From the NCBI GenBank assembly GCA_013365325.1, contig JABVXV010000144.1, forward strand, positions 62,001-126,000: a DNA stretch of 64,000 nucleotides, given 5' to 3'. Of the stretch, positions 53,401 through 64,000 are shown in pieces; the stretch's first letter is position 1; each line of letters opens with the position of its first letter. Under the pieces are notes generated by a model. The model did no database searches and was not told the origin of the DNA. It was given only the letters and a program-made list of their open reading frames with translations. This DNA comes from Dipetalonema caudispina. Its lineage: Eukaryota > Nematoda > Chromadorea > Rhabditida > Onchocercidae. A program made the translations under genes and the position numbers.

Positions 53401-54235
53401 TAGGAATATGCTAAAACAATTTCTACTTTTCAAATAATTTTAACAAGTTAAACAAAGTGATAAGTTAGCAGAGTTAAACGGAAAGACTTACCAACTAATC
53501 ATATCTTTGACCGGTAAATCTTTAACCTTCGATATGTACTTGTAGTTGTAGATAACACCATCGACGATAGGCAATGAACTGAAAGAACTTATGCATCGGT
53601 TTGTGCATTAAAGGGATTTCATGACGATGAATGGTTAAAACTATCTGGAAATAATCACTGATGTATCACTAGTAGTTATATCAGATAGATATCTTAAAAA
53701 TATGAAGTGTATGGAACCGTCTATAACACTTCATAAAACATAATTTCCAAGGAAGATAACCTTAGTAGTATAATAATGCGTCGCAGCACAAATATTTTTA
53801 GTACCATTGTCTATAAATTCACGGTAATATATAATTAAAATAATCTGGAAATAATACAATGGTACTGAAAAAACTATGATGGCATTGGAAAACTTATTTT
53901 ACGTTTCAACAAGCTATTTCTATAACACCAGCCTTCAAGAGCTAAAAAACTAGAATCGATACAATGTAAAGTATAATGGTTTCGTGAATTATAGAGAAAT
54001 GAATGAGAAGGAAGATGATAAATATGATTCTTTTTGGAAACAACTCCTGTGAAAGTCATGGAATTTTAAATTAAACAGCTTACATTCCATCTTCAGTACT
54101 TGTTGAGGGTCGACTTTCGATCTCAGATCCATGTTTTTCCTTTTGCAGGCTTTCATCATCTTGTTTGTTGAATTCATCAGTGTTAACGGGCAACTGTACT
54201 TCTTGATCTTCCGATAAAATCAGTTGCTGCTCCAT
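50464..54235 (-). CDS. Unrecognised 396-residue protein with central basic domain and coiled coil
   Basis: I do not recognise the family. Six exons close exactly in phase: 54084-54235, 53492-53578, 52831-52949, 51942-52391, 51267-51452 and 50464-50660. The N-terminus is Gln/Glu-rich and polar (MEQQLILSEDQEVQLP). A compact middle part follows: VIYNYKYISKVKDLPVKDMI, RLPKIYLTGRPFEISFLLD, then HPYYIIRKKYGSHPHSDPPL, MKCLCYLTRDGRATGNALLS and a block MRTYPSTLLKIKERIGSQSP that continues with IWNEL and RDRKQVYNARPV. The Cys/His/aromatic mix, and a YNxR-like end, faintly recall FLYWCH/MULE-transposase-derived proteins of nematodes, but this is impression only. Then comes a coiled coil (HLKLRVAVLEEQNSKLIF, LRKAKQELETENRRIKQ) and a Cys-containing tail (RDRCIEECRMQEPP). 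An upstream exon before the chosen ATG is possible because an acceptor lies 8 bp before it. Confidence 0.7.
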
Positions 54236-56016
54236 TTCAGCACCCTATAACGAAAAACAGTTAGAATGAAGATAACTTTATTTTGATTCTAATGATGATA
54301 AATAAATTGATAAAAGATGATCGATGTTTCTTGGGAAACTTATTTTCAAATTCAATGAATAATAAAATACTTTCTCTGAAGATCACTCGTTTTTGCTGCT
54401 ACTATAAGTGTTAGATTTTAAAACGAAGAGCGCAATCCACTTGATGTTATGCATAATTAACGATTGGATTTTTAAATATAAGCAAGAGGAAAATTGAGCG
54501 ATTAAAAAATTGAACAATTAGCTTGGCCAGATCACGAATTTAAGCAATAAAGTAATTAATTACTGATTTGTTGCATTTATTGAATAAAATTTATCTTGAC
54601 AACAACATACGCTCTTTCCTATTCTTGCTTGCCATAAATCTTTCTATAAATTGACCAAATCCAACTTTTCCACGGATTAATTTCTCTCCTTAATATTTTT
54701 TTCCCTGTAAATAAAACAATAGTTAGGAAAATTTTGTAATCATAAATAATTCCTTTGCTTTTGCTAAATCACAAATCAAAAGAAACATGCAGAAACATGG
54801 CAGTATGTTGTTACTGAATTATCTATTCTAATTACATCTAATTATTTTAATTTTATAAATTCATTTATAATTACTATACGTTCATGGGGTCATTTTATCA
54901 TCAACATATAGTATACATTGCTATGAAAACCCTAATGATTGCCTTAACTTTTGCTACAATATTTCTCAATAACAAACTTCTGATCTCTTCCCTTTCAATA
55001 AGTTACTTTCATAAGTGCATGCAATACAAAACTGTTTCAACTTTTTTCTTTCCAATCTCTAACAACATACTATTCCACAAATCTTATTCTTGTCTCTTCT
55101 TCATACTCTTCTCTTTCTCTCTTTCTCCACTCTCAAACTTTCGCTCATACATTCTCAAAATGATGATAGTATTTGCATACGTAAGTGATGCTATTCTTGG
55201 GTAACGAACGTGTACTTCCATAACATGAGATAATGGATAAGGTGAAAGGTTACTCACGCATACGTAATATTTACGTGAAGATAAGATTATGAGAGCAATT
55301 AACTCTATTAAGTATTAAATGTTTTTTTTTTTTTTTTTTGCTATAACTGTAGTGATTTTTATAATAGAAAGCTGATTTTTTATTTTCCTGATAAACTTCT
55401 AATAATCATAATCATATATCATTATAATCATAAGTAATTTCATATTAATGATAAAGGAAGATAATATTTTACAAATAGTTGTTTTATCACTTTGTTATAC
55501 TCCCTGTTATACTGTATCATATCAATTATATCAGTACTACTGTATCGTTGATAACTTGATAATAAAAACGATTAAGGAATGAATTAAATTAATGAACGTC
55601 AAGGATATAAAATGAATGATGATTTAATATTAGATAATCTAAATATCATTCTTTGATTTTAGCACATAAAAATACTTTTCTCTTCTTCAGGAAAACAATT
55701 ATTGAATGATTGGAAATAAAAAAAAAATATATGATGGTGAAAAATAACAACTAACAACAAATCGATGGAAAATACGTCATTGTGAAACGTAACACATAAA
55801 TGTTTGCACTAAACAAATTTCATAAAATTTCTTCTTTAATTCGTAATATTTTATATATTACGAATTTATATTGGTCGAATTTTAGCAATGCAGTTGATCA
55901 ATAATATTTTGTAATCAGTGTGTTATCAGCCGCTTATCAGTTGATTATTGTTAGCCAAAGATTAATTTTGTTCGAATATATTTATATTTACAGTAAGATT
56001 ATTGGAATGTAAATCG
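54236..56016. other. Divergent spacer upstream of ferrochelatase
   Basis: Very AT-rich, 1.8 kb. A 106-codon frame at 54884-55204 is made of Phe/Ser/Ile/Leu-rich low-complexity sequence and is not convincing. Probable trans-splice acceptor for ferrochelatase at 55986-55992. Confidence 0.45.
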
Positions 56017-59000
56017 ATGAAGATGTATGCTACTCAAAGTAGTCAAGTAAGATATATCATTCGACGTATAACTTCATGGGTCGGCAGTGAAATTCCTAAT
56101 GCTATCATTGAGGAGCAACGGTCAATACCGGTTTGTCTATTAATTGTCTTTTTAAATTACTCAAAATTAATCACTTTTCAGTTTCACCGAAATTTAACCT
56201 TGACTTATATGACAGAAATATCGGAATATATTCCGAGAAACAGAAATGATTTTACCGCTGTTTAATTTATCTATAACTAAACAACTCCATAATTTGATCT
56301 AAGAATCTTATTTTTTGATCCCTCAGCTATACCTCTACCAAATCAATTCACCGAAATACATAATCATAAATATGTTTTATATTTCTCCAAATATCTTTCT
56401 AAATACAATCCTTTCGACCAGTTGAACAGATCAAAATAAATAACTAAATTGCCCGTTCTTTCAAATTTTTGGTTTTTTTTTTTTTGGGGAAATTCTTCCA
56501 GGTGCTTACTTTCGAAAATTTCTTTCAAGTATTCAGTAGTTTTTTTTCTTGTTCTTTTTTTTATTGCAAGTTTTTTTACCAGGAGATTTTTTAAGAAAGG
56601 AGGGTACTAGATCATATATGATAGTCAGTAATTTCCTGATGGTTTATAATAAAAAGTCGTGAATTTCATTGAACATTATGAAATTCCCTCATCAAATGAC
56701 AGAACTTCTTCATGATACTATGGCCTCTTTCTTGATCTGTCGTCATTCCGTTCAATATTTTTTCAAATAAATATATCGATCGATAAAGTGTCATTCTCTC
56801 ATCTCATATTTCTTCTTTTCAATCATATTTACAAGTATGATTCTAATAAATCTATGCAAAAATGATAAGAACCACCTAATCTTTTTAATTAATTTTTCCG
56901 TCTTATATTACAAATAGTTATTTCAGGAATTAAAAAAGAAGATAGGTGTACTTGTGATAAATACTGGTACACCATCTGGTTATGATTATTGGCCAGTGAG
57001 GCGCTACCTGCAGGAATTTCTTAGTGATCGACGAGTCATCGAGTTGCCCCGAATTCTCTGGTGGCCCATCTTACATTTGTTTATTCTAACAGGAAGACCG
57101 TTCAGCGTAGGAAAATGCTACAAGTAAAATAATTTTTTTTTTTTTTCCTTTTTTAAAGAAATTGAGACTTCAAATTATATCTACTTTTGTACCATTTTTA
57201 TTTATAAACTTCTACAAAATGCCCTTCGACTGTGTATAAGAGCAAAAAAAGATAATAATGGAAATGTTACAATATTTAGATCGATTTGGAATACGGTACA
57301 GAATGAATCTCCGCTACGTACTACGACACGTAATCAAGCGACTAAATTGGCTAATCGTTTACGTGATCAGTCGGTAATGTTATAATACGTATCATTTTTG
57401 GGAGAAAGTGATAACAGTGACTATTATAGATAATAGTAATACTAATTAATGCTTGAGAAAGATGAATGATAACAACGTTCTATCATATTTTCAAACGTAC
57501 ATTAGTTATGACTTACGCTCCAATGATCTTTCATTTAGTGTAATAATGAAAATGATTTTCTAATGTTTAGATTATAGTTGATTGGGCATTCCGGTATGGT
57601 GAACCGTCAATTGCTTCACGAATAGATAAATTGGAAAAGGAAGGCATGTTTTTTTTTTCATTTTTTTAGCAAATTATTTGCGAAACAATGAAATACTTTA
57701 TTTCTGGAATTTACTTCACTCTAAATTTAATTTTAATAAAATTTAAATTAACTTTAATAAAGCATAAAATTCAAAACAAGAATTTTGTAAACATCAAATT
57801 TTTATGCAGTAATCAAATTTTATCGAGATTTTCATGAAAAAAAATTTAATAGTTTTAGGATGTGACAAGCTCGTTATATTTCCTTTATTTCCACAATTCT
57901 CTGCTGTTACAAATGCCTCGATTTTCGATGAGGTAAATTTGTTTTACCAACTCATTCTTTGTAACATTGGCTTTATATTCTCTTTGAGTTCTTCAAATTT
58001 CAAGAACAATTTAATGGAATTTCATCACTTATATATTACTTATGGAAACAAATCTGATATCAAAGAAAAATCATTCCGTTATTTTTTCGTTTTTTTTTTT
58101 CAATTGCCACTTTAAATATTTTATTTTACTGGCTCTACTTATTTTCGGAACTTCTGGTATTTTACTGTTTTTTCCTCATAATTTTAGACTTGTCGTTGTC
58201 TGATGAAGCAGCGTCGTCAGATGATTTTATCCGTGGTGCCACCATTTTATGACAACGAATTGTACGTGAAGACAATCCTTAAACATCTGAATTTTGCTCT
58301 AAGAAGATTTCGAGCACCACCGCAAGTAATTATTGTTTCATATCATGGAATACCATTGTCATATCAGTCTAATGGTGATCCATACGGGTTCCAGTGCAAA
58401 TATACAACAACACTCTTACGGTTTGTATTTAATGAACTGAGGAAGTAATTTTTAGCGCAATACTTCACGGTATACCAGGTACTTCGAACATTTTGTTTTA
58501 ACCTTTGTGATCCTGGCATGGGATTAGTTCGATGGCAATTTCAGGCAAAATTGGCAAACTTCGAACTGTAATTTTATAACAACATTCCAGTCCCGATTTG
58601 GACCTGGAGAATGGTTGAAACCATACACTGAAGATACCATCATCGAACTGACCAAGTAAATTTTTAGAATCAAAATTAGCATGGATTACCGTGTGACATC
58701 ACAGGAAATTTTCATTCATTTTAAAAGAGAAATAGGAGAAGAAAGATTCACTACCGTGATTTGACATGATTGGACATGTTGAAGTTCAGTTTAAGAGATA
58801 TGTTGATTTAGTTTAAGGCCAGGTGACTGATATTACTGCTTATTGCTTTTTGCCAGGTTTATAAGGGAAATTTATTTTTACTGGAACTACAAACATTTTT
58901 ACTATTAAGAGTTGATGTTTGTTGATTTTAAAACAAGACTGTTTATCTTGCCACAGGTAATAAACTATCACAATTTTAATTAGATTTAGATGGATCAAGC

Positions 59001-59374
59001 TAGTTCAAAGTTTATGGAATTGACATATTAACTAATTTCTATTTTTTTCCAAACTTTGAGGCGTGGAGTGAAACGAATCATGGTAATTGCCCCCGGTTTC
59101 TTTAGCGATTGTTTGGAAACAATGGAAGAATTGGAGCTTCGACTTGCCGATTCTTTTCGGTATCTTAATTTATGATTAAAAATTCGTCACAAAAATAGAT
59201 GAATATGCTTTGTAATTACATTCGTAAAGTTTCGAATTTCCATTTAATCCAGATGTAAATTTTAGGAAACACGGTGGAGAAGAATACGTTTATGTACCGT
59301 GTTTGAATGATAGCATGGAGGCAATCGACATCCTTGAATCGCTGTCTCGGAAACACATTCAATGTTTTCCCTAA
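56017..59374 (+). CDS. Ferrochelatase, bacterial (alphaproteobacterial) type, intron-bearing
   Basis: Inserts ferrous iron into protoporphyrin IX, the last step of haem synthesis. Nine exons are exact in phase: 56017-56130, 56927-57123, 57280-57373, 57571-57643, 57859-57932, 58188-58420, 58545-58655, 59061-59159 and 59266-59374, giving 367 residues. The start is the first ATG in frame after a TTTACAG acceptor at 55986-55992. Residues 1-38 are basic and may be a mitochondrial presequence (VRYIIRRITSWV). The core begins KKIGVLVINTGTPSG, with FLSDRRVIELPRILWWPIL and NESPLRT. The catalytic His is His237 in VSYHGIP and the conserved Glu is Glu318 in PGFFSDCLET. The protein ends soon after YVPCLNDS, without the Cys-rich [2Fe-2S] extension of animal enzymes. 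The wording matches Rhizobiales-type enzymes. Known: such a transferred gene occurs in filarial worms, which cannot make haem otherwise. Intron 57644-57858 needs a GC donor. Confidence 0.93.
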
Positions 59375-62071
59375 CTTTCGCTAGTTAATAATCTGTTTCT
59401 AGAAATACGTTCCGTACCTATTTGTAATCTATTAAAACGCAAACCATAGCAATCTAAATTTATTAGTGTGTCTTCTTTCCTCTCCTATTCTATGTGTTTG
59501 TTTGTGACTGCGGAAAATGTATGAATTAAAGTAGATGGGAACGATCCCTTGTCCACCACATTTTAACCCTTTAACTAATGCCATAAAATAGCACAAAGTT
59601 TAAAAATGGTTGAAATTCAAATGCAGAGATGAAATTGATTTGCTTTATGCTCTCATGAGCAAATCTTTCTGGTGAGACGGTTGTGGACTGTAATTAGTTC
59701 ATTTTAATTACAAGCTCATTCTAATTTATGATTGAAATATATTCCTACAGTTGTAGAGATGAATTACGATTTGAATAATAAGTTCAGAGTCTCATTAATT
59801 TAACTTTTGCGTATTCCCTGCCATAAATCACCTTTGTAATTAATTCGTTTATGGTCTTCATGACCCAAATATGCATACCCAGATAAATCATCCTGCGAGA
59901 GATGACATAAGTAAAAGATAATATTACAAATTGTCGTAGCATTGTCTCTTACTTACGTCATCTCTCGTCCTTTTCCATCTGGTCTCTGGTCATGTGGTAC
60001 ATCTCTGGATTTTAGCACTCAACATATGTAAATTTGAAATTTAGAGTTCCTCCTAACTCACATGAACTTTTCGAACAATCAATCGTTTAAATAAAAGTAA
60101 AGTTTAGACGTTTGAATGCAGATAAACTTTCATATTTATCATTAGGAAGATTCGGTGCAAAATTCATTGATTAGATAGTGAATGAATCTTTATTATATTA
60201 TGATAGAGATTCATCCCAATCATTATATGTTTAGACTATAGTAAAAGTTATCGTTGAATAAAAAAAAAAAACCTATCTCTTATTATTATTATTAAATTAA
60301 TACCAATGAATTTGCAAGAATTTAATTATACTGTTACAAAGTATCGATCATATTTTTGAAAATTTTCAATTTGTATGAGAAAGTTGTAATCATAGTTTAC
60401 TTAGCACTTCATAGACATAAACAAGAAATTTCGGAGCATCGGTTATATGAGGTAACAAAATGATAACAACACAACAAACAGTGTTATAAGGATTATCTTC
60501 TCCGTACATGAAATATTTTTGTTAGTTCATTATTTGGTACTGGTTTTTTTTTTTTTTTTTTTTAAAGAAATTAAATTGGAATAGAAAATGTTTACGTATA
60601 ACTTTGGCTTTAAAGTACACTTGTTGATAAGAAGATTATCCTCAAAAACAGTTAGCTATGAAGGATAATGGAATTAGGTTAACAAAAGATGAGTAGAACC
60701 TATATTGTTGGCTCTTATTTCTGAACACATGAAATTAAATAAGTAAGACTAATAAGTGATAGATTATCAATGATAAGTCAAATATGGGAGATATGAGCCA
60801 AAAAATTCCATCATCCAAAGACTGCTACTTTGACAAATTCTTTTTTGGATTTGTTAAGTTATCAGTAAAATTTTATGAACGAATTGCCTCATTTGAAAAA
60901 TTTTTCAAATTACTGTCAAAAGATTTCCAACAATTTTCTGCATTTATTTTGATTTCAAACGGTTAGTATGACTGAATTTCTAATACCAGTGAAGAAATAT
61001 ACTTTTATATTTATCTAACCATTCCACATATAATTTTAAATTATTTCTTGGTGAAATTTGTGAAATGAAATTTGCTAAAGAAAATTTTTAGCAAAATCCA
61101 TAAATCGTAATATGATTACTAAAAAGGACTGAAATTAGGATAACTGGCAACAACGGGAAAGGTAAAGACAATTAAATAAATAAACAATAAGAAGGTGTGG
61201 TTTCATTGAAATGTTGAATTATTACTTTCACTCTTTTCATTTCATTCCTTAATTAGATATATCGCTCATTAGTGGAAAAATTAAAGTTTCTTTTTTTCTA
61301 AAGCGGAACTACAATGAATTAACTGGTTCAAAAATATTAACAGTTCATTTCATTTGAGCTTGAATTTTAAAATTTTTGCCCCAGCTCTTTCCTTCTTTCA
61401 TTCAGATATTCCGAAAAGGATTTTATATTTGCTCTTAAAAAAAAAGAAAAAAAAAACGACGGATAATTTGAGAATTAGTTAATTTTCATATGAAAATTAA
61501 ATTAAGAAAAAAATTACAATAGAATAAACCAGTAAATGGTGGAGTGCATCACAGAGAAATAAATGATGAATTAATTTGTAAAATAATCTCAGATTTTATT
61601 CCTTATCATTCCAAATTTTTAATTTTGATTATGATTGTGATTTAATAATCACAAATAGATTAAGTATATTCTTGTTGAAATTATGTAATTAACGATTTCA
61701 TCACCTTAATACTCGTTGGAAAATATTTTTAAGTAGCAAAATATTATCACTAGTTGAAACAGTTTAGGTTATTTATGTTTGACCCTGGTCAAAAATTTTC
61801 CTTTCACTGCAAAATTTATCATATAATTCGACAAAATTGATAGATTTTGAAAATATGCCTGCTGTGATAAAATATTTTGATGGTTTAATAAATTTTTTGG
61901 TATTTGAATGGAATTTTTCAAAACGGGTTATAATTTACCGCAAGTAACGTATTCCGAGAAATCCCAAAATCTGCAATAAGCCGGCAAAATTCAAATATGG
62001 CAGTAAGTTTGATGGAAAATGAAGGCATTGCAATAATTATTAGCATGAAATTATCGCTTGGAGCGCTGTTG
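59375..62071. other. Gene-poor stretch
   Basis: 2.7 kb without a recognisable protein gene, apart from the hairpin at 59.9 kb. A T tract of about 20 lies at 60544-60564. The minus-strand frame at 61918-62109 is a different reading frame overlapping the last exon of the small Cys-rich protein. Confidence 0.5.
59894..59969. ncRNA. Candidate hairpin RNA (pre-miRNA-like)
   Basis: A strong inverted repeat: 59896-59922 pairs with 59941-59967 around an 18-base loop. Read on the plus strand, 24 of 27 positions are Watson-Crick, one is G-T and two are A-C (59907/59956 and 59915/59948). Read on the minus strand those two become G-U wobbles and only one A-C remains, so the minus-strand RNA folds better. 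Length (about 72 nt) and shape suit a microRNA precursor. It lies alone, 520 bp past the ferrochelatase stop. I do not recognise either arm as a known miRNA; a small palindromic transposon is the main alternative. Confidence 0.4.
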
Positions 62072-63476
62072 TCAACGCCTTGCATTATAATCCTTTTCAT
62101 CGGTATCATATAGTTGCTTGTATAGTGGACAGCAGAAGCAACACCAACAGGATAGAAAAATGAGCACTATAAATGGGTTGAAATTATTCAAGATATGATT
62201 ATCTCACCATGATACCGCGATGGTGTGATTTTGCATCTGAATGATTAACATCGCATAATTCTTCTAGAAATGGGATGTGGGAAGGTATTCATTACGCATC
62301 GATAATATCGTCAGATAATATAATCGGTTACTGCGGCAAAGTTCGATGACCAAGAAATGCCAAAAGATGCCCTTCGTAAATCGAGAAATAGCAAAAGATG
62401 CTCTTCGTTCCAGATTCCATAATCTTTTAGTATTTTCAAGCATTACAATAAAATGAATGGAATTAATTAAGGAGAGAAAACTTACAGGCTACCAAAACAA
62501 TGGAAGCGATGATAATAGCAATTAGTGCACCGGTTGGCACAGCAAATGGACAACAGGATGGTTTCCACGAGCCTAGATATGGCCACGTACAGCACCAATT
62601 GTAGCTGTCCCAGTCGGTTGGTTGTGGACAATAAGCTAAATATCCTGAAATTTGAAAATAACTTGAAAATTGCTACCATTTATTACAATCAGAAGATATA
62701 TTATGGCTAAAACAAAAACCTGAAGCAAATATTTCAGGTGCTACAATGAGGATATAATATTAGTTGAATTGATTAAAGGAAACTGTAATATATTGAATAC
62801 CGTATCCCGATGGACACCACCAAATTTTTCTGTTACCAAGACGTCCCTCGATATAATGAGATAACGGATTGTGTAGTTGACCACTTACTATATCGCCTAC
62901 AAAAAAAATTTGCAATTTGCATGTTAAACAAGATTATTAACAAATAATCATACTGTTGATGACAGTATTAGAATACGATACTTGATCGTATAATACCAAG
63001 TTTTCTATTCATAATTATGCCGATCTTGGATATCCTGATCAATCTTTTTCGAAGAGAGGGAAAATGGAAGACAGTAAAAATGCAATACGACAGGATAAAT
63101 AGGCCATGTAATTTTAATTAACCAGTTCGAGGTTCTATTGGAAATTTATAGCTTCGGAAAAAAACAAACGACCAAATTATATATTGTTTAAACTAATAGA
63201 AGTAAACTTTTTCGATGCTTAATATAATGCGATGTCTTTTTTTTTCACAAAAACTGTCACTAGATTTTATTGGGAAAAATCAAATTTCACTCTTATAAAT
63301 TCCAAAATTTAAAAATCAGAGTGAGATTTATTTAAAAGGAAAATTTGATAGGAAATTATTTCCGTAAAGGAAAATTACAAAACGATTAATGATTTGTAGT
63401 GAAATTTAAAATGAAAATACTCACTCAGTGCGAATATTAAATAACAAGGCCAAATATGTATTAGCTTAATCAACAT
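62072..63476 (-). CDS. Small Cys-rich type I membrane protein, shisa-like layout
   Basis: A complete 133-residue gene in four exons that close exactly: 63425-63476, 62801-62896, 62486-62644 and 62072-62166. Residues 1-18 (MLIKLIHIWPCYLIFALS) look like a signal peptide. The short ectodomain has KIWWCPSGYGYLAYCPQ, then SYNWCCTWPYLG and PSCCPF, about seven cysteines with two CC pairs. A membrane segment follows (TGALIAIIIASIVLVALLIF), flanked inside by a Cys cluster CWCCFCCPLYKQLYD that is a likely palmitoylation site, and a short charged tail ending NARR. The order signal, CC-rich ectodomain, membrane helix, cytosolic CxCC is like Shisa/VOPP1-type small proteins, but I cannot name the family. 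Role unknown. Confidence 0.72.
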
Positions 63477-64000
63477 TTTCCGTTTAACAGATTTAGAATC
63501 TTGCAAGGAATTTCGCTTGTAACCGAATCTGAAAATTGAGTTAAGATTGGGAAAAAACTTTTCCTCTTCATTTTGTTCAAATGATAGAGAAAATTAGAGT
63601 AGTTCATATTACAAATACACCAAAGCGTTATTATTATCAAAGTGAATTGTAAAGAAATTTAAATATTTTGTTTAGTGAATGAAAGTTTAACAATAAGATT
63701 TTAATTTAAAAATACAATTCGTAAATACGATTCCAATAGACTAGTCAAGCTGAATATCTCCACCATCATTCATTTTAACAAATGCGCAATTTGCAAGCAT
63801 TTGTATTTTGGTCTGTCATCCATAATTCTTTCTGACATGTTATGAAAAGTGTAAATTCATTTTTTTGGTGCTGCGATATAATAATTTTTGAAATTTAAAT
63901 TTTTCAGATTCTTATTTCGAAAAATCGATGGTGAATGTCTGATCAGCATAAATAGAACACAATAGGAACAGAAATGAAATAATGCAGAAAAACCGTTACA

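Noticed and set aside
54884..55204. 106-codon plus-strand frame
   Set aside because: Phe/Ser/Leu/Ile low-complexity translation of T-rich DNA; no splice signals in context and no family signal.
56002..56016. Upstream extension of the ferrochelatase frame
   Set aside because: It begins with TTG, and the nearby ATG at 56007 is in another frame and is followed at once by a stop; the first in-frame ATG is 56017.
61918..62109. Minus-strand 63-codon frame
   Set aside because: It overlaps the last exon of the Cys-rich membrane protein in a different frame; the exon phase chosen gives a coherent helix and Cys cluster.

Overview
The window reads as nuclear DNA of a nematode, most likely a clade III (Spirurina) filarial-type worm. 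It is strongly AT-rich, with homopolymer and GA/CT tracts. Genes are split into many small exons (about 50-250 bp, with a few longer ones) joined by GT-AG introns with T-rich TTTCAG/TTTTAG acceptors. Several genes have a nematode-like character: dyf-1 with a ciliary X-box, possible trans-splice acceptors just before start codons, and a bacterial-type ferrochelatase of the kind known from filarial worms and Strongyloides. The species call is inference; no rRNA, tRNA, spliced-leader gene or CRISPR was found. All CDS coordinates are first to last coding base and include introns. I rebuilt exons by hand from splice sites, reading phase and family resemblance.

Layout. 1.7-4.2 kb (+): endosomal Qa-SNARE of the syntaxin-7/12 type. 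6.0-10.4 kb (-): large chromatin protein with an HDGF/LEDGF-type PWWP domain and Cys-rich zinc-binding candidates. 11.7-16.9 kb (-): DYF-1/IFT70 (TTC30), with a 14-bp X-box 62 bp upstream of its start. 19.0-21.0 kb (-): FAM76 family zinc-binding/coiled-coil protein. 21.9-23.3 kb (+): ribosomal protein S17. 25.1-28.6 kb (-): CABLES-type cyclin-box protein. 29.7-31.7 kb (-): SR splicing factor. 32.6-33.5 kb (+): LysM protein of the LYSMD1/2 type. 34.6-36.7 kb (-): ribosomal protein L4. 37.6-39.2 kb (+): unrecognised 204-residue nuclear-looking coiled-coil protein. 40.3-42.2 kb (+): UBXN1 p97/CDC-48 cofactor. 43.4-46.8 kb (-): DEK chromatin protein. 47.3-48.9 kb (+): MESH1 (metazoan SpoT-like HD hydrolase). 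50.5-54.2 kb (-): unrecognised 396-residue protein. 56.0-59.4 kb (+): horizontally acquired bacterial-type ferrochelatase. 62.1-63.5 kb (-): small Cys-rich single-pass membrane protein.

This is a housekeeping region, not one pathway. Three themes recur: nuclear/RNA/chromatin proteins (PWWP protein, FAM76, SR factor, DEK), translation (RPS17, RPL4) and membrane traffic/proteostasis (syntaxin, UBXN1). Several neighbours are divergent with short shared upstream regions: DEK/MESH1 (465 bp), SR factor/LysM, rpl-4/204-aa gene, FAM76/rps-17. No tight operon is evident.

Points most worth a second look: the intron-bearing bacterial ferrochelatase; the dyf-1 X-box; an unannotated 27-position hairpin at 59.9 kb that resembles a microRNA precursor; two introns that reading phase forces to be GC-AG; the PWWP-plus-Cys-cluster architecture; and three complete multi-exon genes that I could not assign to a family.
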